A DNA stretch of 20,039 nucleotides from an uncultured Pseudomonadota bacterium (GCA_937958295.1 CALFEY010000115.1:1-20039); one strand, 5' to 3'; positions 6,655 to 14,407 are shown, numbered from the stretch's first letter. Numbers and translations: made by a program. The notes: a model not told the origin generated them from the sequence alone.

Positions 6655-6682
6655 ATTATAGTATGCAGAATTTGGCAGGCAA
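6655..6682 (-). promoter_or_regulatory. Putative sigma-70 promoter of gntR
   Basis: On the minus strand the -10 box is a perfect TATAAT (6655-6660). The -35 candidate TTGCCT (6677-6682) matches four of six positions with a 16-base spacer. The predicted start near 6648 abuts the TGTATACA palindrome. Confidence 0.5.
6657..6662 (+). promoter_or_regulatory. Putative -10 box of the GST gene
   Basis: TATAGT on the plus strand matches TATAAT at five of six positions and overlaps the gntR -10 on the opposite strand. No convincing -35 is seen upstream. A start near 6668-6670 would exclude the ATG at 6663 as start codon and supports the one at 6687. Confidence 0.35.
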
Positions 6683-6686
6683 GCTC

Positions 6687-7460
6687 ATGTTGATCCTATA
6701 TCACGATTGGGACTCGCTGCAGTCCATGAAGACACGCATGTGCCTGGCGCACAAGGGGTTGCCCTTCCAGGGCCGGCTCGTGGCGCTCACGTCCTTCGAG
6801 CATCTGCGGGCGCCTTTTCTCGCCATCAACCCGGTGGGCCTCGTGCCAGTGCTGCAGGACGGCCCCTGGACCCTCCGCGAGTCCTCGGTGATCAACGAGT
6901 ACCTGGAGGACCGCTCGCCCTCGGAGCTGCGTCCCGCCGAGCCCGGCCTCCGGGCGCGGATGCGGCTGTGGACCAAGCTGCAGGACGAGGAGGTCCACCC
7001 CGCCATTCGGCCCGCGACGTTCCAGCTCATGATCCGGCCCCGGCTCGCGAGCTTGACCGATGACGCGCTGGAGGCGCTGATCGCCTCGCATCCGTTGCCG
7101 GCCCGGGCTGCTGCCTTCCGTGGCTGGGCCCGCGGCGACATCGATTGGGACGTGCTCCGCGATGCCGTGGGACGTCTCGGGCGCATCGTGCACTCGCTCG
7201 AGGCAACGCTCACCCACTCGACGTGGCTCGCCGGCGACGCGCTGTCGCTGGCCGACATCGCCTTCGCCTCCTTCGTGGACCGCGTGGAGCACCTGGGGCT
7301 GGCGTGGCTGTGGCACGACGCCCCCGGCGTGCGGCGCTGGGCGGCGGCGATCCGGTCGCTGCGCTCCTACCAGGATGCGGTCTGCCCGGAGGAGCACCGC
7401 CTGCCGGCGCCTCCCGCGACGGCGGTGGCGGAGATGGAGCGCCGTTTCCGCACCACGTAG
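6687..7460 (+). CDS. Glutathione S-transferase family protein
   Basis: A 257-residue GST. The thioredoxin-like N-terminal domain (1-80) has MLILYHDWDSLQSMK, the cis-proline loop NPVGLVPVL and the glutathione-binding motif ESSVINEYLED. The helical C-terminal domain shows LAGDALSLADIAFASFVDRV, the conserved N-capping region. It is longer than a typical 200-220-residue GST because of an insert at about 105-150, which is reminiscent of beta-etherase-like or other specialised bacterial GSTs. The ATG at 6663 is possible but lies on the predicted promoter; 6687 gives the usual family start. It is divergent from gntR and shares the operator region, so it probably belongs to the same regulon. Isomerisation of a maleyl-type ring-cleavage product ahead of the FAH enzyme is a reasonable hypothesis. 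Confidence 0.9.
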   Translation: MLILYHDWDSLQSMKTRMCLAHKGLPFQGRLVALTSFEHLRAPFLAINPVGLVPVLQDGPWTLRESSVINEYLEDRSPSELRPAEPGLRARMRLWTKLQDEEVHPAIRPATFQLMIRPRLASLTDDALEALIASHPLPARAAAFRGWARGDIDWDVLRDAVGRLGRIVHSLEATLTHSTWLAGDALSLADIAFASFVDRVEHLGLAWLWHDAPGVRRWAAAIRSLRSYQDAVCPEEHRLPAPPATAVAEMERRFRTT

Positions 7461-7469
7461 CGCGAAGGG

Positions 7470-7491
7470 CCGCCGACAGGATCCTCGGCGG
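7470..7491 (+). terminator. Possible terminator hairpin behind the GST gene
   Basis: CCGCCGA and TCGGCGG form a perfect 7 bp stem around an 8-base loop, 9 bases after the GST stop and ahead of the AsmA gene. There is no U-run, so intrinsic termination is uncertain. Confidence 0.35.
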
Positions 7492-7534
7492 ATGTCCGAC
7501 AGATCGCAGCCGGCGCGGCGCAGAGACTGGCCGC

Positions 7535-9586
7535 ATGAATACGCTCGTCCGCACCCCCGGGTGGCCGTGGCAGGGGGCCGCCAGAGTCGCCATCGGCATC
7601 GGTGCGCTCGGGGCCGTGCTGCTGCTGGTGCTGATCTTCTTTCCCTGGAACCTGCTGCGGGAGCCGCTTGCGGACTACCTCACGGCCAAGACGGGCCGGA
7701 AAGTCGCGATCGCTGGCGACCTCACGGTGAAGCTCGCGTGGCACCCGCGGATCGAGGTGCGCGGCATCGCCATCGCCAACGCCCCGTGGTCCGACGAGCC
7801 CGTGATGGCGAGCGTTCATCGCATCGGCGTGCAGGTCGTGCCGCTGTCGTATTTCACCCGCCTGCGTATTCCCGAGATCGAGATCGACCGCCCGCGCGCC
7901 CTGCTCGAGCGCAACCAGGGGGGCGTAGGCAACTGGATCCTGGGTGACAGCGCGACGCCCGACACCACCGACTCCGGCGACCTGCCGCTCGTGGGCCGCG
8001 TGCAGGTCACGGATGCCCGGCTGCGCTATCGCGATCCCGATCCGAACCTCCGAGTGGACGTGACCGTGCAAGCATTGACCGCCGCCGATCGGCAGGGCAA
8101 GGAGAGCCTGGTCTTCGCCGGCGACGGCACCTTGCGCGGCAGTCGGTTCGAGATCGCGGGCGAGGGCGAAGGCCTGGGGGCGCTGCGGGACGTCGAAGCG
8201 CCGTTCTCCCTCGTGTTCCATGCGCGCGCCGGCGCCACGCGCGCCTGGTTCGATGGCGCCGTGGTGCCCAACCAGCCCGACAACGTGCGCGGCTTCATCA
8301 AGGTGAGCGGGCAGGATATGGCGCAGCTCTATCCGCTGCTGCCCGCGCCCGTGCCATGGACGCCGCCCTACTCCCTGCAGGGCAGGGTCGCGCATCTGCC
8401 CGACCGGTGGGAGGTGACGCACTTGACCGGCAAGGTGGGTCGCAGCGATGTCGCGGGCACGCTCGCCATCCTCACTGACCAGCCCCGGCGCAAGCTCGTG
8501 GCCGATCTCGCCTCCGCGCGCCTCGACTACCGCGACTTGGGCGGCTTCGTGGGCCTGCCGCCGGGCCGCGACCCGGCGGTGCGCTCGCCCCCGCAGAAGG
8601 CCACCGCGCAACGTCTCGCGCGCTCGGAGCGCGTCTTCTCCACCACGCCGCTCGACCTCTCGCGTCTGCGCGACTACGACGCCGAGTTCCGATTCCACGG
8701 CAAGAGCATCCACGTGGACCGCGTGCCGATGGACAACGTCGAGATGAAGATCGTGCTCGACCAAGGCGTGCTGCGCTATGACCCGGTCAGGATCGGCATC
8801 GCCGATGGGCAGGTGATCCTGAACGGCACGCTCGACGCCACGAGCGACACACCCCGCTTCGACGCCCGCCTGGAAGGTCGCAACCTCGATCTCGCGCGCC
8901 TCTTCCCCGAACTCGCCTCACCTCGCGGCAAGACCGGCCGCTTTGGCGGCTACGTCAAGGTCGGCGCCCACGGCACGAGCCTCGCGCGGATGGCCGCCGA
9001 CGCCGACGGCGAAGGCGCGCTCGTCATGTCGGGCGGCGAAGCGAGCGCGCTCGCGCTGCTGCTCACCAACCTCGACCTCGCCGGCGTGGTACCGCTCGTG
9101 ATCGGCGGCGACCGGACGGCTTCGCTGTACTGCGCCGTATCGGCGTTCGCGATCGGCGACGGCGTGATCGCGCCGCGACTGCTCGTGATCGATACCTCGC
9201 GCGTGCGCATCGACGGCGAAGGCACCGTCGACCTGGGACGCGAGCGCTACGATCTCGCGCTCAAGTCGAAATCGAAGCAGTTCAGCCTCTTCGCGCTGCG
9301 CGGCCCCATCGTGATCGGCGGCTCGTTGCGCGATCCCACCGTCGCGCCCTCGGTGGCGCCGATCGCCACCCGCGTGGGCATCGCCGCGGGGCTCGCGGCC
9401 GTGTCACCGCCGCTCGCCATCCTCCCGTTCATCGACCTTGGCGGCACACCGGATGTGGACTGCCGGCGCGTGCTGGGCGCTTCGGACAATGCTTCGGTGC
9501 CGGTGAAGGACGAGCACGCGGGGGAAGCGGAGCCCCCCGCGGTGGCCGAGCGGCCGCGCAGCGGCACGCACGCGCCTGGAAGCTGA
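7535..9586 (+). CDS. AsmA family protein
   Basis: A 683-residue envelope protein anchored by one N-terminal helix (about 17-36) with a large periplasmic part. After the anchor comes the AsmA signature region (LADYLTAKTGRKVAIAGDL, then WHPRIEVRGIAIANAPW) and a C-terminal AsmA block (about 545-630) with DTSRVRIDGEGTVDLGRE followed by ALRGPIVIGGSLRDP. AsmA/TamB-like proteins form long beta-groove structures linked to lipid transport and outer-membrane assembly. Start ATG at 7535 precedes the basic n-region and helix; the ribosome site is weak, and the open frame before it overlaps the GST gene. The tail from about 650 is low-complexity and charged. It lies 74 bases after the GST gene, behind a hairpin, and does not look functionally tied to it. 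Confidence 0.9.
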   Translation: MNTLVRTPGWPWQGAARVAIGIGALGAVLLLVLIFFPWNLLREPLADYLTAKTGRKVAIAGDLTVKLAWHPRIEVRGIAIANAPWSDEPVMASVHRIGVQVVPLSYFTRLRIPEIEIDRPRALLERNQGGVGNWILGDSATPDTTDSGDLPLVGRVQVTDARLRYRDPDPNLRVDVTVQALTAADRQGKESLVFAGDGTLRGSRFEIAGEGEGLGALRDVEAPFSLVFHARAGATRAWFDGAVVPNQPDNVRGFIKVSGQDMAQLYPLLPAPVPWTPPYSLQGRVAHLPDRWEVTHLTGKVGRSDVAGTLAILTDQPRRKLVADLASARLDYRDLGGFVGLPPGRDPAVRSPPQKATAQRLARSERVFSTTPLDLSRLRDYDAEFRFHGKSIHVDRVPMDNVEMKIVLDQGVLRYDPVRIGIADGQVILNGTLDATSDTPRFDARLEGRNLDLARLFPELASPRGKTGRFGGYVKVGAHGTSLARMAADADGEGALVMSGGEASALALLLTNLDLAGVVPLVIGGDRTASLYCAVSAFAIGDGVIAPRLLVIDTSRVRIDGEGTVDLGRERYDLALKSKSKQFSLFALRGPIVIGGSLRDPTVAPSVAPIATRVGIAAGLAAVSPPLAILPFIDLGGTPDVDCRRVLGASDNASVPVKDEHAGEAEPPAVAERPRSGTHAPGS

Positions 9587-9608
9587 CCCGCCGGCGCCCG
9601 AGGGCGGC

Positions 9609-10889
9609 TCACGCGACCGGAGCACGGCGCGCGTGCGCGGCGAACCACGAAGCGATCGCTGCGGCCAAGCCTTCCATTTCGGAGGCAGGCAAGTCGCCCG
9701 GCGCCACGCGCACGACGTTGCGTCGCGTGACGGGATCGGTAAACCACTCCAGGGCCGTGAAGTCGAAGCCGAAGGACCCGGCGTGCCGCACGGCAAGCCC
9801 TTCCGCGGAAAGGGCCTCGCTGAAGGCGCCCACCGTGCGCTTGACGTCCTGCACGCGCAGTTCGGCGCGCGGCGCCAGCGTGAGATACAGGGCATGCGGA
9901 TAGAGCTTGACGGCGTCGCGCAGCGGTGTCGCGCGCAGGCGCCGCGCCAACAGCCGCGCATTGCGCATGATCGCCGCGGTACGCGCCGCGCTCGCGCGCC
10001 GATACTCCGGCGTGCCGACGAAGGGCGGCAGGTGGGCCGGGATGGCTGCCGATCCCAGCAGGCGCACGCTGTCGCGGCACTCGCGTACGAGGCCGCGCGA
10101 GTAGGCGGCCGGGCCGGCCCGCCGCCACGACAGGACGATCGACCCGAGCCGCCCATACTCGATGCCGAGCGCATCGAGCTTGGCGTGACTGCGCACCAGC
10201 GCGAGCGGCACGTCGTGGCGCCGCGCCCACGCCACGACGCGACGGATGCGTCCCGATGCGGCGGCAAAGCACGTGGTGTCGAAGATCACGAGGCGGGCCG
10301 CGCGCGGGAGCGGATCGTCGCGAAAGGGAATGATGTCAGAGACCGAGTCGACCAGCACCGCGCAAGGCGCGTCGTCCGCGCGTCCGCGCGTGCGTGACCA
10401 GGGCGCGAGCCGCAGGCGTCCGCCAAAGCGCTGGACGAGCTCGCGCGTTTCGCCGTAACCCGCGCGCGCCGCGCGGATCGTCGGTGGACCCTCTTGCGCG
10501 AGCGCCGTGAAGAGCGCGGCGAGCGCGCTCATGCCGGACGTGGTGTAGAGCGTCTCCTCGGCAAAGCCAGCGGCGGCCAGAAGCGGATACACGGGCGGGC
10601 CGCGCACCTCGAGGTCCGCGCGCTGGTATCCGTAGCGCAAGGTGAAGGCGCCGCATTGCCACGTGTCGCGCTCGGGCCGCGCCGTCTCGGTGATGGCCCA
10701 GCTCGCGAGCGAGCGCTCGGCGCGCAGCGCGGCACCGAGCTTGAACTTCTGGTCGATCACCTCCGCCGCATTGCGCAGCGAAGGCACCGGCGGCGGCGCC
10801 TCCAGGCAGTTCGCAAGCAGCGCGATCTCCGCCCGCTTGCGCGCGACGTAGGGCGCCAGATCGGAGGCAAGGCGGGAAGCCGCGAGCAT
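9609..10889 (-). CDS. Orphan PLP-dependent enzyme, fold type I, Cys/Met metabolism-like
   Basis: A 426-residue protein that keeps the skeleton of cystathionine gamma-synthase-type PLP enzymes in a diverged form: phosphate-binding TTSGMSAL (116-123), a GYGETRELVQRFG segment (144-156) in the place of the family's YGGT loop, the PLP-nitrogen aspartate D204 in VIFDTTCF, and the Schiff-base lysine K237 in RSHAKLDALG, followed by GRLGS. A GTG at 10898 is possible, but the ATG at 10889 has AGGTGG at proper distance. The C-terminal domain contains a Tyr-rich strand and ends with ARRAPVA. No sulfur or amino-acid pathway gene is nearby; the HAD phosphatase gene lies 162 bases upstream on the same strand. 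The substrate is unknown. The sequence departs enough from known subgroups that I would not give it a reaction. Confidence 0.8.
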   Translation of the reverse strand: MLAASRLASDLAPYVARKRAEIALLANCLEAPPPVPSLRNAAEVIDQKFKLGAALRAERSLASWAITETARPERDTWQCGAFTLRYGYQRADLEVRGPPVYPLLAAAGFAEETLYTTSGMSALAALFTALAQEGPPTIRAARAGYGETRELVQRFGGRLRLAPWSRTRGRADDAPCAVLVDSVSDIIPFRDDPLPRAARLVIFDTTCFAAASGRIRRVVAWARRHDVPLALVRSHAKLDALGIEYGRLGSIVLSWRRAGPAAYSRGLVRECRDSVRLLGSAAIPAHLPPFVGTPEYRRASAARTAAIMRNARLLARRLRATPLRDAVKLYPHALYLTLAPRAELRVQDVKRTVGAFSEALSAEGLAVRHAGSFGFDFTALEWFTDPVTRRNVVRVAPGDLPASEMEGLAAAIASWFAAHARRAPVA

Positions 10890-10995
10890 CGTGTCCACCT
10901 GCGCGATGGTAGTCGGGCCGGGCGCGGGACCGACCTTACCGACCGGTCCGCCGCAGTGCGGCTGCGTGCGCGTGCGGCCGTCCGGCGCGCAAGCG

Positions 10996-11013
10996 GCGTG
11001 ATGGTGATCACGC
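10996..11013. repeat. Inverted repeat between the PLP enzyme and HAD genes
   Basis: GCGTGAT and ATCACGC form a perfect 7 bp stem with a 4-base loop, 38 bases behind the HAD stop. It could be a transcript-end hairpin or a protein-binding palindrome. The same 162-base gap also holds a looser repeat, GGACCG (10927-10932) with CGGTCC (10944-10949). Confidence 0.4.
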
Positions 11014-11051
11014 GGGTGGAACGGGTGCCCTGAGCCGCCTCGCGCGGAGCG

Positions 11052-11717
11052 TCAGCCGGCGCGGGCCTCGATCCACGCCACGGCTTCGGGGAGGCTCGCC
11101 GTCACCACGGTCGCGCGCGCGAAGTCGTGATGGCGTGACATGGCGTGGGGAACGGCGACGCACGCCACCCCCGCCGCCGCCGCCGCGTTCACGCCGTGCT
11201 CGGTGTCCTCGATCGCCACGCACTGTGCGGGAGCGAGTCCGAGCCGCCGCGCCGCGAGGAGGTAGCCCTCCGGCGCGGGCTTGTTGCGCACGACGTCTTC
11301 CGCGGCGACGACCGTTTCGAAGTATCGGGCGAGCCCGTGCTCGCGCAGCGTCGCATCGATGCTGATGCGCGCGGTGCCGGTGACCACCGCCAGGCGCAGG
11401 CCGTCGGCGTGCAGGCGCGCGACGGCCTCGGCGACGCCCGGCAACAGGGGAAACGCCGCGCGCGTGACGAACTCGCTCATCGCTTGGTGCTTGGCCAGCG
11501 CGAGCGCCTCCACCGGCACGGCAAGGTCGTGGCGCGCGACGAGATCCTGCGCATTGGCGAGCGTGGGTACGCCCGAGTAGCGCTCCTTGTACTGCGCCTC
11601 GGTGAGCGTGACGCCGTGCGGCACGAGCACGTCGCGCCACAGGCGGAAATGGATGGGCTCGGAATCGACGAGGGTGCCGTCGTGGTCGAAGCACACGGCG
11701 CGAAAGTGAGGTGACAT
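11052..11717 (-). CDS. HAD superfamily hydrolase, beta-phosphoglucomutase/phosphatase-like
   Basis: A 221-residue HAD protein of subclass I with a helical cap. Motif I is FDHDGTLVDSEP (nucleophile D11, acid/base D13), motif II is T113 in VVTGTA, motif III K146 in RNKPAPEGY, and motif IV E170-D171 in AIEDTEHG. The His between the motif I aspartates is tolerated in the family. The cap spans about 17-85. Such proteins dephosphorylate sugar phosphates, phosphoglycolate or similar small molecules; RNKPAPEGY with an EDTEHG-type motif IV is characteristic of the YcjU/YniC-like group. Start ATG at 11717, 59 bases from the divergent SppA gene. The specific substrate is not deducible. Confidence 0.92.
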   Translation of the reverse strand: MSPHFRAVCFDHDGTLVDSEPIHFRLWRDVLVPHGVTLTEAQYKERYSGVPTLANAQDLVARHDLAVPVEALALAKHQAMSEFVTRAAFPLLPGVAEAVARLHADGLRLAVVTGTARISIDATLREHGLARYFETVVAAEDVVRNKPAPEGYLLAARRLGLAPAQCVAIEDTEHGVNAAAAAGVACVAVPHAMSRHHDFARATVVTASLPEAVAWIEARAG

Positions 11718-11776
11718 CCCGACATGGTAACGGCAAGGCCCTACACTTGACTGACCGCCCTGCTCCTGGAGCCCGC

Positions 11777-12733
11777 ATGGACCCCATCGAATCCCGCCTC
11801 CCCTCTTCGCTCGAGCAGCATCTCGTCGACGAGCTGTTGCGCGACCGCAAGCGCGATCGTCGCTGGCGGATCATCCGCTTCTGCGTGATGTTCGGCACCT
11901 TCATCGGCCTGTTCGTGGTACTGCTGGTGGCCGGACGGCCCGAGGGCGGCACCGCCACGCCGCCCGGCGGCCGCTACGCCGCGCTCGTGCGCATGGAGGG
12001 CACCATCTCTCCCGCCGACGGCATCAACGCCGCTCGCTTCAATCCCGTCCTGGCGGATGCCTTCGCCGACACCAACGCCGCGGGCGTGGTGGTGGTCATC
12101 AACAGCCCGGGCGGAACGCCCGTGCAATCGTCGCTGATTCACGATCGGCTCGTGCAGCTGCGCAAGCAGTACCCGCAGCGGCGGCTCATCGTGGTGGGCG
12201 AGGACATGCTCACGTCCGGCGCGTACTTCATCGCGGTGGCTGCCGAGACGATCTACGTGAACCCGTCCTCGCTCACCGGCTCGATCGGGGTCGTCGCGCG
12301 CAACTTCGGCTTCGTGGAGGCGATGAAGAAGATCGGCGTGGAGCGCCGCACGCAGACTGCCGGCGACCGCAAGGACCAGCTCGATCCATTCGCGCCCGAG
12401 ACCGAGGCCGACCGCGAGAAGCTCGCGACGATCCTCACCGGCATGCACCAACACTTCATCTCCGTCGTGAAGGAGGGCCGCGGCGCAAAGCTGCGCGGCA
12501 GCGACGCCGAGCTCTTCTCCGGCGATTTCTGGCTCGGTACCCGCGCGGTGGAGCTCGGCCTGGTCGACGGGCTGGGCTCGCTCGCGGAGGTGCTCGACCG
12601 CGAGTTCCAGGTCACGCGCGTGCGGGAGTTCGAGCCCGCCGAATCCTGGCTCACGCGCATCGTGCGCGGGGCGCGCAACGAGATGCGTGCGTTCGTGCAG
12701 GTCGCCGAGCCGTTCGTGCTGTTGCCATACTGA
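11777..12733 (+). CDS. sppA: S49 family peptidase, short SppA (signal peptide peptidase) type
   Basis: A 318-residue membrane-anchored serine protease. One transmembrane helix (about 32-53) follows a basic cytosolic segment. The catalytic domain contains VVVVINSPGGTP, nucleophile S147 in MLTSGAYFIA, and general-base K199 in TAGDRKDQLDP. As I recall, these are the same positions as the Ser/Lys dyad of Bacillus subtilis SppA. LTGSIGV and the C-terminal GLVDGLGSLAEVL are also family hallmarks. Start ATG at 11777 with GGAG six bases upstream; the longer frame to 11711 would overlap the HAD start. Length fits the single-domain form, roughly half of E. coli SppA. It cleaves leftover signal peptides in the membrane. 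The phosphoesterase gene follows after 17 bases. Confidence 0.94.
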   Translation: MDPIESRLPSSLEQHLVDELLRDRKRDRRWRIIRFCVMFGTFIGLFVVLLVAGRPEGGTATPPGGRYAALVRMEGTISPADGINAARFNPVLADAFADTNAAGVVVVINSPGGTPVQSSLIHDRLVQLRKQYPQRRLIVVGEDMLTSGAYFIAVAAETIYVNPSSLTGSIGVVARNFGFVEAMKKIGVERRTQTAGDRKDQLDPFAPETEADREKLATILTGMHQHFISVVKEGRGAKLRGSDAELFSGDFWLGTRAVELGLVDGLGSLAEVLDREFQVTRVREFEPAESWLTRIVRGARNEMRAFVQVAEPFVLLPY

Positions 12734-12750
12734 CAAGCGCGGGAGGCGGC

Positions 12751-13218
12751 GTGAAGCGCATCGGCCTCATCTCCGACACGCATGGCCTCCTGCGCCCGCA
12801 GGCGCTCGCGTTCCTGCAGGGCTGCGAGCATATCGTGCATGCCGGAGACATCTGCGACGACCGCATCCTGCGCACGCTCGGGGGCATCGCACCGCTCACC
12901 GCCGTGCGCGGGAACAACGACCACGGGGCCTGGGCGGAAGCGCTGCAGGACATCGAGCGCGTGACCATCGACGGCGTGACGATCCTCGCGATCCACGACC
13001 TCGCGCAGCTGCGCCTCGGCCGGACGCACGGCCACGTGGGCGTAGTGGTGTCCGGGCACTCGCACCGGCCGCACATCGAGCGGCGCGACGGCGTGCTGTA
13101 CATCAATCCCGGCAGCGCGGGGCCGCGCCGCTTCACGCTGCCCATCGCCATCGGCGAGCTCACCATTGCCGCGGGCGTATGCACCGCGCGCACGGTGGAG
13201 CTGCACGACGCCCGCTAG
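12751..13218 (+). CDS. Metallophosphoesterase, YfcE/MJ0936-like
   Basis: A 155-residue calcineurin-like phosphoesterase with the complete two-metal site: D9 and H11 in SDTHG, D33 in HAGDICDD, N56 in RGNNDHG, H82 in AIHDLA, and H103/H105 in GHSHRPH. INPGSAGPRR (118-127) is a further family signature. Start is GTG at 12751 with GGGAGG just upstream. The protein is slightly shorter than E. coli YfcE (about 180). Relatives hydrolyse phosphodiesters in vitro; the physiological substrate is generally unknown. It is probably in one transcript with SppA upstream (17-base gap) and the DUF1810 gene downstream (8-base gap). Confidence 0.93.
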   Translation: MKRIGLISDTHGLLRPQALAFLQGCEHIVHAGDICDDRILRTLGGIAPLTAVRGNNDHGAWAEALQDIERVTIDGVTILAIHDLAQLRLGRTHGHVGVVVSGHSHRPHIERRDGVLYINPGSAGPRRFTLPIAIGELTIAAGVCTARTVELHDAR

Positions 13219-13226
13219 GATTCGTC

Positions 13227-13661
13227 GTGCTCGACCCCGCCGCCCCCTTCGCCCTCGAGCGCTTCGTCACGGCCCAGGCATCCGACTACGCCCAGGCACT
13301 GTCCCAGCTGCGCGCCGGGCACAAGCGCACGCACTGGATCTGGTACGTGCTGCCGCAGCTGCGCGCGCTCGGCCGGAGCCCGCGCGCCCAGCACTACGGG
13401 CTGGGCTCCGCCGCGGAAGCACGGGCCTACCTCGCGCACCCGGTGCTGGGGCCGCGGCTGCGCGAGTGCGCCGCCACGATGAATGCACTGGTCACACACG
13501 ACCCGGTGCAGGTGCTAGGCCCGGTCGATGCCGCCAAGTTCCAGTCGTGCCTCACCCTCTTCCTGGCGGTGGCACCCGAGGAGGACACGCTGCGCACCGC
13601 GCTCGACAAGTTCTACGGCGGCGTGGCCGATGCGCGCACGCTCGCGCTCCTGCGCGGCTGA
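13227..13661 (+). CDS. DUF1810 family protein
   Basis: A 144-residue protein matching the DUF1810 pattern: FVTAQASDYAQAL near the start, then GHKRTHWIWYVLPQL (31-45), GLGSAAEARAYLAHPVLGPR (58-77) and a C-terminal KFQSCLTLF with LDKFYGG. Start is GTG at 13227 with AGGA seven bases upstream. Domain function is not established as far as I know; some databases carry a spurious 'calpastatin' label. It is small, cytosolic and without signal or membrane segment. It follows the phosphoesterase by 8 bases and ends 7 bases before the convergent TetR gene. It is typically an accessory gene of scattered distribution. Confidence 0.88.
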   Translation: MLDPAAPFALERFVTAQASDYAQALSQLRAGHKRTHWIWYVLPQLRALGRSPRAQHYGLGSAAEARAYLAHPVLGPRLRECAATMNALVTHDPVQVLGPVDAAKFQSCLTLFLAVAPEEDTLRTALDKFYGGVADARTLALLRG

Positions 13662-13668
13662 CGAACCG

Positions 13669-14379
13669 TCAGCCCACCCGGCGTGTGGCACGCCGCAGCG
13701 GCGGCAGCGGTCGGCGCATGGCGGCCTCGCTGCGCCGCGCGGACACGCCGAGCGCGCGAAACACGAGCCGCGCGACGTCGTCGGTGAAGCGCGCCGGCAC
13801 TGCACCGGCCGCCATGCGGCGCATCGACTCGTGCAGCGTGCCGATCAGCACGTCGCGCGCGGACGGCAAGGAGGCGAACGAGAATCCGCCGGCGCGCAGC
13901 CCGCTGCGCAAGTCGGCCTCCACCGTGGCCTCCACGACATCCCCATGGCGGAATGACCGGGCCACGAACGCGCACCACACCTTGTCCGAAGCGGCCTTGT
14001 GCAGCCACAGGCGCACGCCCAGCATGAGTCGATCGACGGGGTCGACGAGACCGTCGAGCTCCCGCTCGATGGACATCATAAGATCCTCCTCCAGCCATTT
14101 GGTGGTGGCCTCGAGGAGCTCGTCCACGCTCTCGTAGTAGTTGTAGAACGTGCCGCGCGCCACGCCGGCGGCCTTGATGAAGTCGTCGATCACGGGCGTG
14201 GAAGGCCCCTTCGCGGCGAACACGCCCAGCGCCGTCTCCAGGATGCGCGCCTGCGTGCGCGCACGGCGCTCGCGTCCCACGCGCGTGCGGTGATCCACGA
14301 CGGCGCACGCCCTGGCGGGAGGCGACGTCATGCGGGGAGGCGATGCCATGCGGGCAAGCGCCGGCACGCGAATGACCAT
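13669..14379 (-). CDS. TetR/AcrR family transcriptional regulator
   Basis: A 236-residue TetR repressor. The DNA-binding domain runs from about 37 to 92, with RARTQARILETALGVFAAKG (41-60), then VIDDFIKAAGVARGTFYNYY carrying the recognition helix. The C-terminal ligand domain is not recognisably close to a named subgroup. The N-terminus before the HTH is unusually long and basic; internal ATGs at 14349 and 14331 would shorten it. None of the three starts has a clear Shine-Dalgarno, so the longest is given with low certainty. The gene is divergent from the sulfatase pair and next to three palindromic sites, so it most likely represses sulfatase 1, possibly sulfatase 2, and itself. The inducer may be a sulfate ester or its alcohol product (inference). 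Confidence 0.92.
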   Translation of the reverse strand: MVIRVPALARMASPPRMTSPPARACAVVDHRTRVGRERRARTQARILETALGVFAAKGPSTPVIDDFIKAAGVARGTFYNYYESVDELLEATTKWLEEDLMMSIERELDGLVDPVDRLMLGVRLWLHKAASDKVWCAFVARSFRHGDVVEATVEADLRSGLRAGGFSFASLPSARDVLIGTLHESMRRMAAGAVPARFTDDVARLVFRALGVSARRSEAAMRRPLPPLRRATRRVG

Positions 14380-14394
14380 GGACAGGGATCAGGA

Positions 14395-14407
14395 TGACAT
14401 TTCGTCA
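14395..14407. promoter_or_regulatory. TetR operator candidate 1 (tetR-proximal)
   Basis: TGAC-ATTTC-GTCA, an inverted repeat with a 5-base spacer, 15 bases upstream of the tetR start. It equals candidate 2 with one T removed from the spacer. Confidence 0.5.

Noticed and set aside
7367..8764. 465-codon minus-strand frame opposite AsmA
   Set aside because: Antisense shadow; the plus-strand AsmA frame has signal anchor and family motifs, and this one has none.
9587..9608. Possible terminator hairpin between AsmA and the PLP enzyme gene
   Set aside because: The inverted repeat is interrupted and the best contiguous stem is only 3-4 bp, too weak to list.
11718..11776. Promoter elements in the HAD/SppA divergent gap (TTGACT, TACACT, TACCAT)
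   Set aside because: No pair of boxes has a workable spacing to either start codon, so no promoter call is supported.
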